A stretch of DNA of 43,031 nt from Hymenopellis radicata (Eukaryota > Basidiomycota > Agaricomycetes > Agaricales > Physalacriaceae). Both the position numbers and the translations under genes were made by a program. Where the stretch lies: positions 1 through 43,031 of the forward strand of contig JADNRX010000441.1 in assembly GCA_015501595.1 (NCBI GenBank), read 5' to 3'. Below the pieces are notes generated by a model. That model made no database searches. It was not told the origin of the DNA and saw nothing but the letters and a program-made list of their open reading frames with translations. This document shows positions 1 through 10,013 of the stretch, in pieces. Each line of letters begins with the position of its first letter. The first letter of the stretch is position 1.

Positions 1-1205
1 TTGTTCAATTTATAGTAGGGCAAGTAGGTCTGCAGATCTAAGGACGACTTCTTGACCTGATTACTTCATTAATTACTGGTCTGACACCTGGAGATAATGC
101 ATATAACATATATACACGTCCTACAGAAGAAATGAAGACAGTAGCATGTGTGAGACACGTTAAATTGAGTGGACGATCCTCCCTCTAGAGCGTGGGAATT
201 TTGATCAAAACTCCGGTGGGAAGGAATACTGACCTCTAGAACACTGGTCCCTTCACCAAATGACATGGTTCCTTTTGCAAAAAGGTTGTAAATGAATGTC
301 TAAAGGTAGCCCAGTACAATTTAGAGAGGTATCCCTATGTTAAATAACCAAAAATGCGAAAATGCCTAAAACAGCATTGGGACCTATCTATACATGGACT
401 ACTGGATTGGGAACACTCTCCATATCATAAATAAAGATTTATTACTACTATAAACGATGTAGCAAGGCCTTAGGTCCCAGAGTGGCAGGATCCTGTGCTA
501 TATCCCTGGTGGCCCTGGAGCAGTCATCCTGATATATCTCTTGAACCCTTCCATGAAATCACCTGAAAATGATATCAGATATCGGTCTATAGTACCTCTA
601 AAAGGTATCAAAGTCACAAGGCTATAGGATATGTACAAGGCCTAGTAGAAGTGTGGCGCATTTTTGCGCTCCTAATATCTCCTCCAGTTTTGAAGCTATT
701 GCAAAATGGTTTACACCATTGGATTCCCAGCCCAAAAAACTATAAAAAAGATTTTCATCACCCCAACAGCCATCCCCTACAGCAGCATTCATTATCACTC
801 ACCCCATCCAGCCCAATGCTGATCTAATCAAAAATGCGCCACAATTGCGTAGCCAAGGGCATCCCCCACCCATCCTAGGTCCCATCCATCAATCCATCAA
901 TCCCAGGAACATCCCCCACATCCCATCAATATCTAATCTATGGTTCCTGATGATCCCTACCCCATCCATTGGGGAGAACCCTAGCCCTTTCACTTTTCTG
1001 ATCATGTGACTAGGTTCTCCGCTTTTTCAATCATGTGATCTAACCTAACCCATTATATTAGGTAGGGCATATGTAATGTATTATAACCCTATAGTCGCAG
1101 ATATCATATTAGAGCCAGTAATGTAATCTTGTGCCCTCATATTAGAGCTTGTAATAGATAGAAGGTACAGCATAGGGTGGACTAGCCAAAAGGCAGCAAG
1201 AGGGC
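1..1205. other. Gene-free repeat DNA, probable 5' part of the DIRS-like element
   Basis: I see no convincing coding sequence on either strand. The stretch is AT-rich with poly-pyrimidine patches (CATCCATCAATCCATC-like runs around 885-925). If the W1 insertion (1206-3289) and one copy of its 8-bp target duplication are removed, this DNA runs straight into the leader of the Gag-like gene at 3367. It is therefore probably the 5' terminal or untranslated region of the DIRS-like retroelement. No terminal repeat could be matched to the 3' side, so the outer boundary is unknown. Confidence 0.4.
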
Positions 1206-1224
1206 TAGGGTTTGAAGGTCAGGT

Positions 1225-1415
1225 CAGGTCAGGTCAAATGACCTTTTGATGACATGACCGGTGACCGTACCGGTCAGTCAAATCCGGCAGTTTGGCTTGA
1301 CTGCTGACCGTGACCGGTTAAGCCGCCTGACCGGTCAAGTTAAGCCCGGTCACCCGGTTTTGACCGGTTATAACCATGACCGGGTCAGGACCGGTCATAG
1401 CCGGTCAAGACTGGG
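1225..1415. repeat. TGACCGGTCA word array, left end of W1
   Basis: About a dozen full or partial copies of the palindrome TGACCGGTCA and its half-site GGTCA occur in about 190 bp. A matching array lies at 3110-3275 near the other end of W1, and a weaker one at 9690-9825. A subterminal position at both ends is what is expected of transposase-binding repeats in hAT elements, but binding is inferred. Confidence 0.7.
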
Positions 1416-1428
1416 AACAAAGGCTAAC

Positions 1429-1522
1429 AAAATGACACGCGAAGGAATCGAACTCAGAACCTTGCCATAAAGACAAGGCTAAGGTAACACGTTCAACCTT
1501 CTACACCATTTGGGCATGGCAT
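1429..1522 (-). other. tRNA-like segment (SINE-like or decayed tRNA)
   Basis: On the minus strand there is a B-box-like core (GTTCTGAGTTCGATTCC) about 60 nt downstream of an A-box-like TGGTGTAGAAGG. The acceptor and T stems do not pair well, so this is not a convincing functional tRNA gene. Similar segments are found at 9838-9930, 26659-26740 and 38189-38270, each inside repetitive DNA. Confidence 0.35.
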
Positions 1523-1761
1523 GTACATTTTTTAGGGCCTCATAGCAGTACGCCTCTGTGAAAGGCAAGAGGTGAAGTACGAACTAGTAATGAATTTTGT
1601 TATTATCCTGTCTGGCCAGTGTTATGCACCCTGTAGGTAGTCTCTCCAATGAACAATAATATAAATGTATTGATTCACAATGAGATCCAGTGTGAATCCC
1701 ATTTCTAAGTACTTCATACTTGTGATTCATAGCGGGTTACTGCTACTGAAGTGCGAGTAAC

Positions 1762-3010
1762 ATGTTCACCTCAACCAAAAAATTGGTCAAAATAAAAGAT
1801 GTGCGAATACACTCTCTGAACACATCCCGCGACATCCGAGCGCGAACGAGGCCTTCGTTGCAGCTCTGGAGCCATCCCGAGGTCGCTTCCGTCGTCCGGA
1901 CCGATCATCCGAGTGGTGATCGATGGTCAGATCTTGACCTTCAACCACCACCATCTCGCGACGCCTGGTCTCCGACGACTCGACCTTGGGACGCGGGTCT
2001 GCCAGGCGTCGTTCTCTGTCCATCTAGCTCTTTTTTTATCTGTTTCCGTGGATACGCGGGCTTGAAGAGCCCCGGCGGCCCCGCAGGACGCGTAAGCCCT
2101 CGAACGAGGCCGCATACCTTCGACGACGATGACGGATACCCTCTCTCAAGCAGAGGATTCAGGAACTTGACTTTGGAATGCGATGCCGCGCTGGAGGCGG
2201 ATAGGCGGCGTCATCAAGGTGCGTATTTTTATTTCTGTTCTGCTTATACTTAGATCTGACTGCAACGACCACCACACCAGCGGCGCGACAACGACATGGA
2301 CGACACCGTCACCATGGAAACGGTTCGTCTACTCGCCGAACTGTGCGCAGATAGGCGGCTTTCTTTAGGTGCGCGACTTTTTTGTTTGATTCTGATCGCC
2401 CTTACACAGCACCCACCACGACCACCACCGCGACAAGACCACGGCACGTCATCACGACGACTGTGGTACCACGACCGCTTCCAGGCATTCTCCTGCTCTT
2501 ATCCGACTTTCTTTTCATCCTTTTTCGTGGATTCGCGGCCCCGGTGGCCCCCCTGGACGCGTAAGCCGTCCAACGACGCTGCAGAGACCAACGACGACGA
2601 TGATGACCCGACAGGCTATGCGCCTTAGGACCTGGACACCGCGCTGCCTGCTGGCACGCGGCGTTGTCAAGGTGCGTGTATCTTCAGACCGCATTTTTTG
2701 TACTGACTTAATCCAAATATAATATATTACTACAGCACACCGACCACGGCGACGACGATCACGTCGACACCACCACCAGCATGACATCCCCACGACGACG
2801 ACGCTGTCATGCTCACGACGATGCGACGATGCCAATGGACGCCATCACGGCCAGCACCACCACACCGACCACACGACGACGAGGATGACACCACCGCAAC
2901 CACGCTGACGAAACCCCCGTCACCATGACAACCACGCCAACGACAGGACCAATCCGATAACACGGAGACCTCGACAGTAATGTCGTGGCACCACCCCACC
3001 AACTAGCCCG
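1762..3010 (+). repeat. Exon-intron-like GC-rich modules in W1
   Basis: Successive GC-rich blocks built on CGACGACGA and CACCACGAC repeats are separated by AT-rich stretches with splice signals: donors CAAG|GTGCGT at about 2218 and 2670 and TTTAG|GTGCGC at about 2369, branch-point-like CTGAC or TGACTTAAT, and acceptors CACAG or TACTACAG. The blocks contain a shared module (GGACGCGTAAGCCCTCGAAC at about 2090, a diverged copy at about 2555). Frames stay open over limited lengths (1762-2253) but composition is very simple. I cannot tell whether this is a decayed captured gene or a non-coding array. Confidence 0.5.
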
Positions 3011-3109
3011 CGGCAAGCCTTTTCGTACAGGATATGACCCCCACACCTTTGTGCAGTGGGTCGTCTTGTCGAAACTTGTATTGCTGTCTGTCGAGGAGCA
3101 AAACTTAAC

Positions 3110-3275
3110 GGTTATGACCGGTTACGACCGGTCATACATGGTTAAGTGAAATTTCACTTCGCAACGTAACCGTTGACCGTGACCGGTCAAATCGTGTGAC
3201 CGGTCAAAGATAATCGGTCAAATTTTCGGTCAGGTCCGGTCAAGTCAAGCAACTTGACCGGTCAAGCTTAACCTG
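3110..3275. repeat. TGACCGGTCA word array, right end of W1
   Basis: Repeated GACCGGTCA and GGTCAAGT words up to the right terminus, mirroring the left array of the same element. Confidence 0.65.
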
Positions 3276-4093
3276 ACCCGAAAACCCTAAAGAGGGCGAG
3301 AAGCCTGCGCAGACAGCCTTAGGTTGCACATTCTGCTGAGAACGTTCCTGAATCAGGAAGCGGACTATGTCCTCGGACGATGATCTCAATGTTATCGATG
3401 AAACCCATTCTCCCTCTCGCTCCCGCTCTGTGACGCGCTCCTACGTCGCTCCCTCTCCCTCTCCACTGCGTACCGCTACGCACTCTGTTGCAGACGAATC
3501 TGATGCGGATCACCGCGAAGAGGTTCGTCAACGTGCAGAGCAGCTGGAGCAGCTCGTCACAGACTTTGCTGATGGTACCATACCGTCCTACAATGAGTTC
3601 TTGCGACTCGCTCGGGAGACTGGTGCCTCAGCTGGAGAACTGGACGACTATGTCGAACAAGTCGTTCAGATCATTGCCGCTCGAGAGGAGCACCACGACG
3701 GATCAGCTCCTCCCGATCCAGACCTCGCAGCGCAGCAAGCTGAGCAACAAGCTGCGCTTAAGCGCGCTGTTGAGAAGGCTGCATGGGCCGCACTTGGTGC
3801 GCGTCTCGATGCAGCTGCTGGAAAGCGTGCGCCCGAGCCTGGTCCCGTCGCTGGACCGACTTCAGCTGCGCTGCTCTCCAAGTTACTTGGAGCGGAGCCT
3901 ACTCCGTCAGACATCTCTGCCTCAGTCCTCTCCTCCGCTCCGCATCTCGCGCAGTTGGCCTCACCAACCAACCTCTCTCCACACCTCCAAGAGACTCAGC
4001 GTCTCCATCGGCTCTTTACCAATGATAAGGATGTCGACGCTATCATCAATGTGTGTCAGACGCAGTCACTCCACGACCCGTTTGCACGCTCTC

Positions 4094-4509
4094 TAGAGCA
4101 TGCCACGAGTTTCGGCCTGCGCAGGTAACTCGCAGGTAACCTGCGACTCGCGACTCGCAACCCGGGTTTGCGCAAGTCGCAGGTTTGAGGTTGGAGGATT
4201 CTGCAAGTACTTGCACAGGTTCCGGTAGTCAGTTAAGATATAATATTATGCATATAAACTGTGTTATACATATGAATATGATCCAACAGAGTTGCAATGG
4301 GCTATAGAGATGATGTTTGTACTAGTTTGACCTCAGTTGAAGAGGATATGAGTGGGTTATAGCTCAAAACTCGTTAAAAACTCGCAAACTCGCGAGTTTT
4401 AGACCCGCGACTCGCGAGTTTGAGACAAGTCGCAAGTCCGGACTTCAGATATGCAAACTCGCGCAAACTCGACCCGCCAGACCCGGGTTTAGACTCGTGG
4501 CATGCTCTA
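4094..4509 (+). mobile_element. MITE copy A, hAT-type, in gag
   Basis: The 416-bp element has terminal inverted repeats TAGAGCATGCCACGAGT and a perfect 8-bp TSD ACGCTCTC (4086-4093 and 4510-4517). Both halves are full of CTCGCGAGT-type words, and the centre is AT-rich. There is no coding capacity. Copies C and D have the same length and structure. It truncates the Gag-like frame. Confidence 0.88.
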
Positions 4510-4794
4510 ACGCTCTCTCTGGCGCTCAATCGTGCTGGACCAGTACGTGGATTTCGAGAAACTCTATGCCTCGATCCACTCTGGCACGAATCAGCAAGAG
4601 GACACGAAGGACTTTGCTGGGGGCTTTGTGCTCATCCGCAAGGACCACGTCTCTGCGCGCCGGACTCTCACTCAAGAGTCCGAGTGGACACGCGTCTTTG
4701 ATGCGTATGCCACCGGTGTTGGGCTTATCTACCCTCACCGCAAGGACGAACTCCAGGGCTATCGCGTACTCATTGTGGAACTATTCCGCGCCAC

Positions 4795-5206
4795 ATGCCA
4801 CGAGTCTAAACCCGGGTCCGGCGGGTCAAGTTTGCGCGAGTTTGCATATCTGAAGTCCGGACTTGCGACTTGTCTCAAACTTCGCGAGTCGCGGGTCCAA
4901 AACTCGCGAGTTTGCGAGTTTTTGACGAGTTTTCGAGCTATAACCCACTCATATCACCTTCAACTGAGGTCAAACTAGTGCAAACATGATCTCTATAGCC
5001 TATTGCAACTCTGTTGAATCATATTTATATGTATAACACAGTTTATATGCATAATATTATATCTTAACTGACTACCAGAACCTGCGCAAGTACTTGCAGA
5101 ATCTCCAACCTCAAACCTGCGACTTGCGCGAAACCCGGGTCGCGAGTCGCGAGTCGCAGGTTACCTGCGAGTTACTTGCGCTGCCTGAAACTCGTGTCAT
5201 GCTCTA
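4795..5206 (-). mobile_element. MITE copy B, same family, inverted
   Basis: The inverted copy of the 416-bp family ends ...CTCGTGTCATGCTCTA at 5206. Its left terminus begins at ATGCCACGAGT, so about 6 terminal bases are missing. The short flank CGCCAC is present on both sides (4789-4794 and from 5207). Together with copy A it isolates a 277-bp piece of the Gag-like gene. Confidence 0.82.
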
Positions 5207-5583
5207 CGCCACGCCCTCGAATCCAGCGTTCCCTATTCGCTGTGATAAGGAGACTCGCACTCGCTATGCTAACTCTCCTTTCAATCTCAATGACCGCAAT
5301 GCGCTCCAGTTACCGCTTCTTACAGAGATGTTACGCACCTCTGAGGCGGCTAATCCACGCAAGCGGTCTTCTGATTCTAGCAGCTCGCAGCCTGCGACAC
5401 GTCGTCGCGTCATCTGCCAGAATTGGAATCTGGGCAAATGCCCATCTCCGTGCCCGGGTAGCCGTGTACACGGTACTTGCAGTGAGTGCAGAGGAAAGCA
5501 CACCGCCAAAAGCCACCCAGCCTGCCTCGTCCTCCTCGAAGCCAAGCGAGCTGTCAATCGTGCAGGACCGAGTTCAGGCAGCA

Positions 5584-7425
5584 ATGTCGAAGCCTAAATC
5601 GTTGAAGCGTAAATCCGATGCTGTACCACCACCTCCACGCTTTAAGCGTGGCTATGTATTTACTACGAATGTACCATCACAAGCAAAAGCTCCTCCGAGC
5701 ATTTCTTCCACTTATACTGCTCCTCCACTTCCTTTACCTCCTGAACATATTCGCAATGATCCTACCATTCAGCAGTCTCTTGCTGCTGTTGCCAACTATA
5801 TTGAGGTCAGCGCACCAATCAATGCTGACCGCTTTGAGCGACTTCTGGCCAAACATCCCAATCAACCCTTTGTGAAGTCTATTACTCGTTCGCTTCGTGA
5901 AGGGTTTTGGCCATTGCATGACGGTGAGTGGGAAGCGCACCTCAAAGAGCAGATCAAAGACAATTACTCTACTGAGGAGCGCGATCTCACTGAGCTGCGT
6001 AAACACCGTGATCAAGAAGTCGCTGCGGGTCGCTGGTCACCTGCGCTTCTAGAGGGCTTTAAGCTCCTTCCTGGTATGCGCCTGTCACCCATGTTCGTGG
6101 TGTGGCAGAAAGGTAAACCACGTGTCGTCATGGACCATACTGGCAATGGTCTTAATGAGGGCATTGCGAGAGAGGATGCAAAAGTGAAGTACGACGACAT
6201 GCACTCCTTTGGGCAGGTACTGCATGACGTTCTTCAAACTCACCCTCACGAGGAAATCCTGCTCTTCAAGAGTGACATCTCGAAGGCATTCCTCAATCTC
6301 CCTGTTCATCCCATCTGGCAACTGCAGCAGGTTGTCATCGTTGACGGTCGCCATTATATTGTGCGCCGTCTCATCTTTGGAAGTCGTGCATCTCCATACT
6401 GCTGGTGCTCATTCTCCAGTCTGGTTAACTGGATCGCTTGGGAACTTGACGTACTCGGCTTGCACGACTACATGGACGACTACTATGGCTGGGACACCAG
6501 TCGCAATCTAGTACTCTTTCATGGACAGCGACGTCCACATCGTCAAGTCCAGCTTCTTCTCTTGTGGGACTCTCTTGGCATTTCCTATGAGGACAAGAAG
6601 CAAGAGCACGGTCGTCAGCTCAAGATTATTGATTTCTGGCTTGATGCCATCTACGGCTCCATTTCCCTCACTCCAGACTCCATCACAGACATGATCACTA
6701 GAATCGAGTCGTTCTTGTCTGTTGTCAAACCTCCTCTCAAGGAATGGCTCTCCTTGGGTGGTTATCTCAACTGGGCTTTGAATGTGCTGCCTTGGGCACG
6801 GCCAGCACTTACAGAGCTCTACCGCAAGATCAGCGGTAAAACCCTGCAGTACAAAGGCATTCCATTGAACCTTGAGGTTAGATCTGACCTCACTTGGTTT
6901 GTCAATGCATTGCAACACTGTATCGGAGTGCGCTTCGTCAATGCGCAAGCTTGGGATGATACAGAGGCTGATATGGTCTGTTGGACAGATGCTAGCAATC
7001 TGGGCCTTTCCTTTGTATACGCTGGAAATGGCTTTTGCTATCGACTCCGAACTACAACCGGAGTTGATACCTTCTTCAGAGAGCTGTTAGCTATCTTATG
7101 TGCTGTCCATCACGCCACCTCTCGTCCCTATCCACCTCGTACGCTGTTGATTCATTCTGACAGCCTCGACTCCGTCTCAGTGTTCGATACTCTGGTTGCT
7201 TCTCAGTCAAGTCACAATGCTATCCTCCTTGCTATTGCAGACATTGTTATGCATACAGGCATTACCGTACGTGTGAGGCACATCCGCGGGGTTGACAATG
7301 TGATGGCAGACATGTTGTCCCGCTTGCTGTTCTCTGACTTCCAGAAACAGTTTCCCTCCTACCGCATCCGCATTATGGAGCCACCTCGAGAGCTCCTGCC
7401 GGTGCGATGGAGAGATTGCTTTTAG
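5584..7425 (+). CDS. Reverse transcriptase-RNase H polyprotein (DIRS-like)
   Basis: A 613-residue ORF from ATG 5584, chosen because it overlaps the gag stop; the longer frame upstream only reads through MITE B and gag in another frame. The N-terminus is basic and Pro-rich. The RT domain spans about residues 120-370, with SDISKAFLNLPV in the palm and the catalytic YMDDYYGW starting at Y296. RNase H follows, with WTDAS (Asp near 469), RELLAI, HSDS and the C-terminal NVMADMLSR giving the expected acidic residues. It would copy element RNA to DNA and remove the RNA strand. No internal stop is seen, so this is the best preserved retroelement gene here. DIRS assignment rests on sequence style, since no recombinase or terminal repeat was identified. 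Confidence 0.85.
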   Translation: MSKPKSLKRKSDAVPPPPRFKRGYVFTTNVPSQAKAPPSISSTYTAPPLPLPPEHIRNDPTIQQSLAAVANYIEVSAPINADRFERLLAKHPNQPFVKSITRSLREGFWPLHDGEWEAHLKEQIKDNYSTEERDLTELRKHRDQEVAAGRWSPALLEGFKLLPGMRLSPMFVVWQKGKPRVVMDHTGNGLNEGIAREDAKVKYDDMHSFGQVLHDVLQTHPHEEILLFKSDISKAFLNLPVHPIWQLQQVVIVDGRHYIVRRLIFGSRASPYCWCSFSSLVNWIAWELDVLGLHDYMDDYYGWDTSRNLVLFHGQRRPHRQVQLLLLWDSLGISYEDKKQEHGRQLKIIDFWLDAIYGSISLTPDSITDMITRIESFLSVVKPPLKEWLSLGGYLNWALNVLPWARPALTELYRKISGKTLQYKGIPLNLEVRSDLTWFVNALQHCIGVRFVNAQAWDDTEADMVCWTDASNLGLSFVYAGNGFCYRLRTTTGVDTFFRELLAILCAVHHATSRPYPPRTLLIHSDSLDSVSVFDTLVASQSSHNAILLAIADIVMHTGITVRVRHIRGVDNVMADMLSRLLFSDFQKQFPSYRIRIMEPPRELLPVRWRDCF

Positions 7426-7610
7426 AGGCATTGGGTGAGGGGAGACGCACTCGTCCCCCTCGCCCATCCATGGACTTGCAGAAATTAGATGAACTTGTCT
7501 TATACTTGCAGGCCCATGCTATCTATTATTAGCTACCTGCCAATATCCTACCCCAGCTCAGCCACCCGGCATGTATGGCATCAGCGTGCTGCTGGCCTGC
7601 CAGAGATGCT
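7426..7610. other. 3' flank of RT ORF, no gene seen
   Basis: A short start (MDLQKLDELVLYLQAHAIYY then stop) follows in another frame and could be the first residues of a lost recombinase ORF, but it ends within 21 codons. Nothing else is recognisable. Confidence 0.35.
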
Positions 7611-7709
7611 GGGTGTATCTAGATATTTGCCTCTAATTAGAGGCCTCTAACTAGAGGCAATATTGAATTACGGCCCCCTCTTATAAGAGGTCATATCTAG
7701 ATATACCCT
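7611..7709. mobile_element. About 100-bp foldback/MITE
   Basis: An inverted repeat with GGGTGTATCTAGATAT on the left and ATATCTAGATATACCC on the right. Inner TTGCCTCTAATTAGAGGC and CTCTAACTAGAGGC repeats can form further hairpins. It lies where the readable part of G1 ends. No clear target duplication. Confidence 0.55.
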
Positions 7710-8622
7710 AGTGCATAGGGTGAACATGGTGGACACCCCACTAGGCCAAGCAAGCAATGACTGAGACAAGACTGTTACGTCCTCTTGCATCAGCCAAGTG
7801 TCCCCAGCTACATCCATCAGGTTGAGGGCGATGTTCCGAAGTCAGAGGACCCCACAAACCTGCAACATCCCTCCACTCGGGCTGCAGGTCAATCCCCCAT
7901 GCCCAGAAGTCTGCGGCAAAGCTTTTCAGCTGCCTCTTTATCAAGACTATCGGACTCCTCCTGTGAATGTTCACCCAGTCTGCGAGAGCCGCTGGCCTCA
8001 AATACGAGTGATACCCAAGAATGACAGTTCATATATGAAACTCGGACAACGCCTCCACTCAAGTCCATACATGAAGCAAATTATACCACTCAGGGCTTGA
8101 TATGCATTCGAACTGCTTGTGGCAAAGGGTGAACCAGTTGGACCAACCGCGCTCATCGAACGGGCGAAATCGAGTAGAAGCCGGCGCTACACTGGCAGCG
8201 CGAGTCGACAGTGGCTTTGCTGGCGGTCCATTGGCAGCGCGAGTCAACGGTGGCTTTACCGGCGGTAAAGCTTTGCGGAGCCGACTATCGCCTGTCAGAG
8301 GAACATGAGATTTACGACGAGGCTCAACTGGACCTGCAGGAGTAGCGGTGTTGTTCGGCGCGTGTGGCTTAGAACAGTTGTCGGAAGCGGTCCGCTGTCG
8401 TTTTCTCGGTGGTGGGGAATTAAATGGTGGTGGGGAATTAAAGATGTGGTTCAGATTCTCATTGTTAATCCTGGGAATATCAACTTCGAATTCGTCGACG
8501 CCCAGATCGAAGCCCATGTCGTCAATGATGAAATCGCGATCCGCCTCCGCATCTTCGCCTCCAGGACGTGTAACCTCATCCATGTCCATTTGCTGCTGGT
8601 CCATTTGAGCCCCGAGATTGTC
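7710..8622 (-). pseudogene. G1 pseudogene, C-terminal part
   Basis: Minus-strand coding sequence continuing the part at 14012-14597 after removal of X1; the TSD AGATTGTC at 8615-8622 marks the junction. Visible are a Met/Gln/Asp-rich start (GAQMDQQQMDMDEVT), an acidic stretch, a Pro/Arg-rich linker with a basic patch (PPPRKRQRT), then a Trp-rich domain with WSNWFTLC, WYNLLHVW, FWAWGIDLQPEWRD and WGHLADARG. The last motifs resemble WWKSLQPAW and WGVLCHSG in G2 (38.8-39.1 kb). The frame is kept through stops at about 8059 (TGA), about 8023 (TGA) and 7741-7743 (TAG). I know this type only as an uncharacterised, repeated gene family of basidiomycetes. No function can be given. Confidence 0.6.
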
Positions 8623-8639
8623 TAGAGCAAGGCACGAGT

Positions 8640-8790
8640 GCTAAGTACTTGCAAGTATCTGCAAGTATCGTCATCACCCGGGTGGTGCCGCACCCGGCAC
8701 CTGCACACCTGGGTAGTGCACAGGTGGCAAGTATGGGGTTGGCGAGGCAAGTATTTGGTGCAAGTACTTGTCTAATACTTGCCTCAATGC
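8640..8790. repeat. CAAGTACTTG / CAAGTATC word cluster of X1
   Basis: Repeated CAAGTACTTG (palindrome) and CAAGTATCTG-like words near the left end of X1, together with GCACCCGG-type GC words. X2 has the same words at 31925-31955 and 32195-32230 and near its left end (25820-25880). Confidence 0.65.
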
Positions 8791-9632
8791 TAATATATAA
8801 TTTTTGTGATTTTTGTAAATTTATTCAAGCTCAAACGAGCCCAACGTCACTCAGAAACGACGTTGCGGACGAATATCCGTGATCGCCGAGCTAGCCGAGC
8901 GTCCCGGCACTTGCCGGATATCGATTGATCTGCTCTGATCTTGGTTCTTACCTCTTCCCACCACAGCACGACGTCGTAGTCATGTTCGTCGGCCCCAGAA
9001 AATTTTCTGGGGCTACTCTAACCCGTTCTGTGGGTCTTGCTTCGCTCTCCCGGTGCAGTTTGGCTTCGCGCCGTCCGCTGCGCCCTCGGATACGTTCCGG
9101 GGCAATTCTTGCTTCGCGACGACGCTACCTGGCCACGATACGGACGGCGTAAGCTCTCGGGACGAGGCCACCCTATTACCTCGCAGTGTGCGCAGGCGCT
9201 CGGCCCTCTGATTGGGCCCGCCTTGATGGATTTGCCCCCCCGGATGCATTTCGGGGCGCATCTGGCGCTCGTCTTCATGACAGCGCCATTTCTACTGCGC
9301 TCGTCTATACGACGGCACCGGTTTAACGAGGAGTCGAGGCCACAGGGTCTGTCGAGACACTACTGGAGGCGCGGGCGGGCAGTGACTGCGGCTGGACGGC
9401 GTCGCGGACGCATCCCACCCCAAATAGTGCGTGTTTCGTTTCATTTCTCAAACTCATTCACCAGGCGGGTGCCGCGCAGAATGCGAACACATACGCCAGG
9501 ACACCTCGAAGATCTGGATCTCCAAATCACGGTTACTCCCACCTCAACGACTCCACGATCACCTACCTCACCCCATTTCATTCCCTACACTTCATTGAGC
9601 TGCGGTTCTTGCTCATGCAAGTAACCAGGGCT

Positions 9633-9830
9633 TAGCGTTTGAAAGTCAGATCTTGTAACCATTGGAAGACTGTTAATCAAACCTAACCTGACCACACATA
9701 ACCGCTATGGGAAATGACTGTAACCACAGTCAGTAACCGGTCACGGTCAACAGTCATGGCAAAATGAAGATATGAGTAACTGCTAATAACCAACCACTAA
9801 CCGGTCATGACCAGGCGTAACCGGTGCCAA
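9633..9830 (+). repeat. W-family end with ACCGGTCA words
   Basis: It starts TAGCGTTTGAAAGTCAG, close to the W1 terminus TAGGGTTTGAAGGTCAG, and continues into CCGGTCA/TAACCGGT words. The other end and target duplication were not found, so this is a partial or rearranged W copy (W2) inside X1. Confidence 0.5.
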
Positions 9831-9837
9831 CAAACAA

Positions 9838-9930
9838 AATGGACCCCACAGGAATTGAACCCGTGGTGTCCGACCAATTTGTACAAAGTACATCAGCCAA
9901 TTTAATGGTTGCACCAAGAGGTCATATTCA
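9838..9930 (-). other. tRNA-like segment in W2
   Basis: On the minus strand the core CCACGGGTTCAATTCCTGTG forms a plausible T arm, followed by GGGTCC, which can partly pair with GACCTCT at the 5' side. The anticodon arm is not standard. It occupies the same relative place next to the ACCGGTCA array as the tRNA-like segment of W1. Confidence 0.4.
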
Positions 9931-10013
9931 TGACAAAGTTTTAGGTTCTACGACACCTGGCACATATGCAGTATGCTGCAAGAACAAAATACACCAATCC
10001 GCATTGACTGTAT

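Larger units (their letters stand above)
1206..3289 (+). mobile_element. W1, non-autonomous hAT-type TIR element
   Basis: The left end begins TAGGGTTTGAAGGTCAG and the right end, read in reverse complement, begins TAGGGTTTTCGGGTCAG. The element is flanked by a perfect 8-bp duplication AAGAGGGC (1198-1205 and 3290-3297). Eight-base duplications and TAG-type termini fit the hAT superfamily. No transposase is encoded. Inside are arrays of the palindromic word TGACCGGTCA near both ends, a tRNA-like segment, and GC-rich modules that look like small exons and introns. It sits just upstream of the Gag-like ORF and separates it from its 5' region. Confidence 0.75.
3367..5597 (+). pseudogene. Gag-like protein of DIRS-like element, broken by two MITEs
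   Basis: Coding blocks are 3367-4093, 4518-4794 and about 5209-5597. Deleting the two MITEs and one TSD copy restores one reading frame of roughly 460 codons: the reading ...DPFARSL continues into WRSIVLDQYVDF, and ...VELFRA into TPSNPAF. The N-terminus is Ser/Arg-rich and then acidic-helical. Near the C-terminus is a Cys/His cluster (CQNWNLGKCPSPCPGSRVHG followed by CSEC, H and C), a zinc-knuckle-like arrangement. The stop at 5595-5597 overlaps the RT start by 14 nt in a different frame. As it stands, translation ends inside MITE A after RSLEHATSFGLRR. The role would be nucleic-acid packaging. The Gag label rests on position and the zinc knuckle. Confidence 0.65.
3298..7600 (+). mobile_element. 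DIRS-like retroelement (internal region)
   Basis: It comprises a Gag-like ORF (3367-5597, interrupted by two MITEs) overlapping by 14 nt an RT-RNase H ORF (5584-7425). The RT and RNase H sequence style (YMDD box, C-terminal VRHIRGVDNVMADMLSR) resembles tyrosine-recombinase retroelements of the DIRS group in fungi. No tyrosine recombinase ORF is visible downstream, because DNA from the G1 gene and a foldback element begins near 7611. The element therefore appears 3'-truncated, or the recombinase is missing. Boundaries are approximate. Confidence 0.6.

Noticed and set aside
1762..2253. 163-codon open frame as a real protein
   Set aside because: It reads through simple GC-rich repeats and an apparent splice donor; the composition is typical of CGACGA-type repeat translation and nearby copies do not keep the frame.
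4094..4509. MITE A spliced out of gag as an intron
   Set aside because: GTAACT and AG are present, but the borders do not coincide with the frame-restoring junction, and MITE B in reverse orientation lacks equivalent sites.
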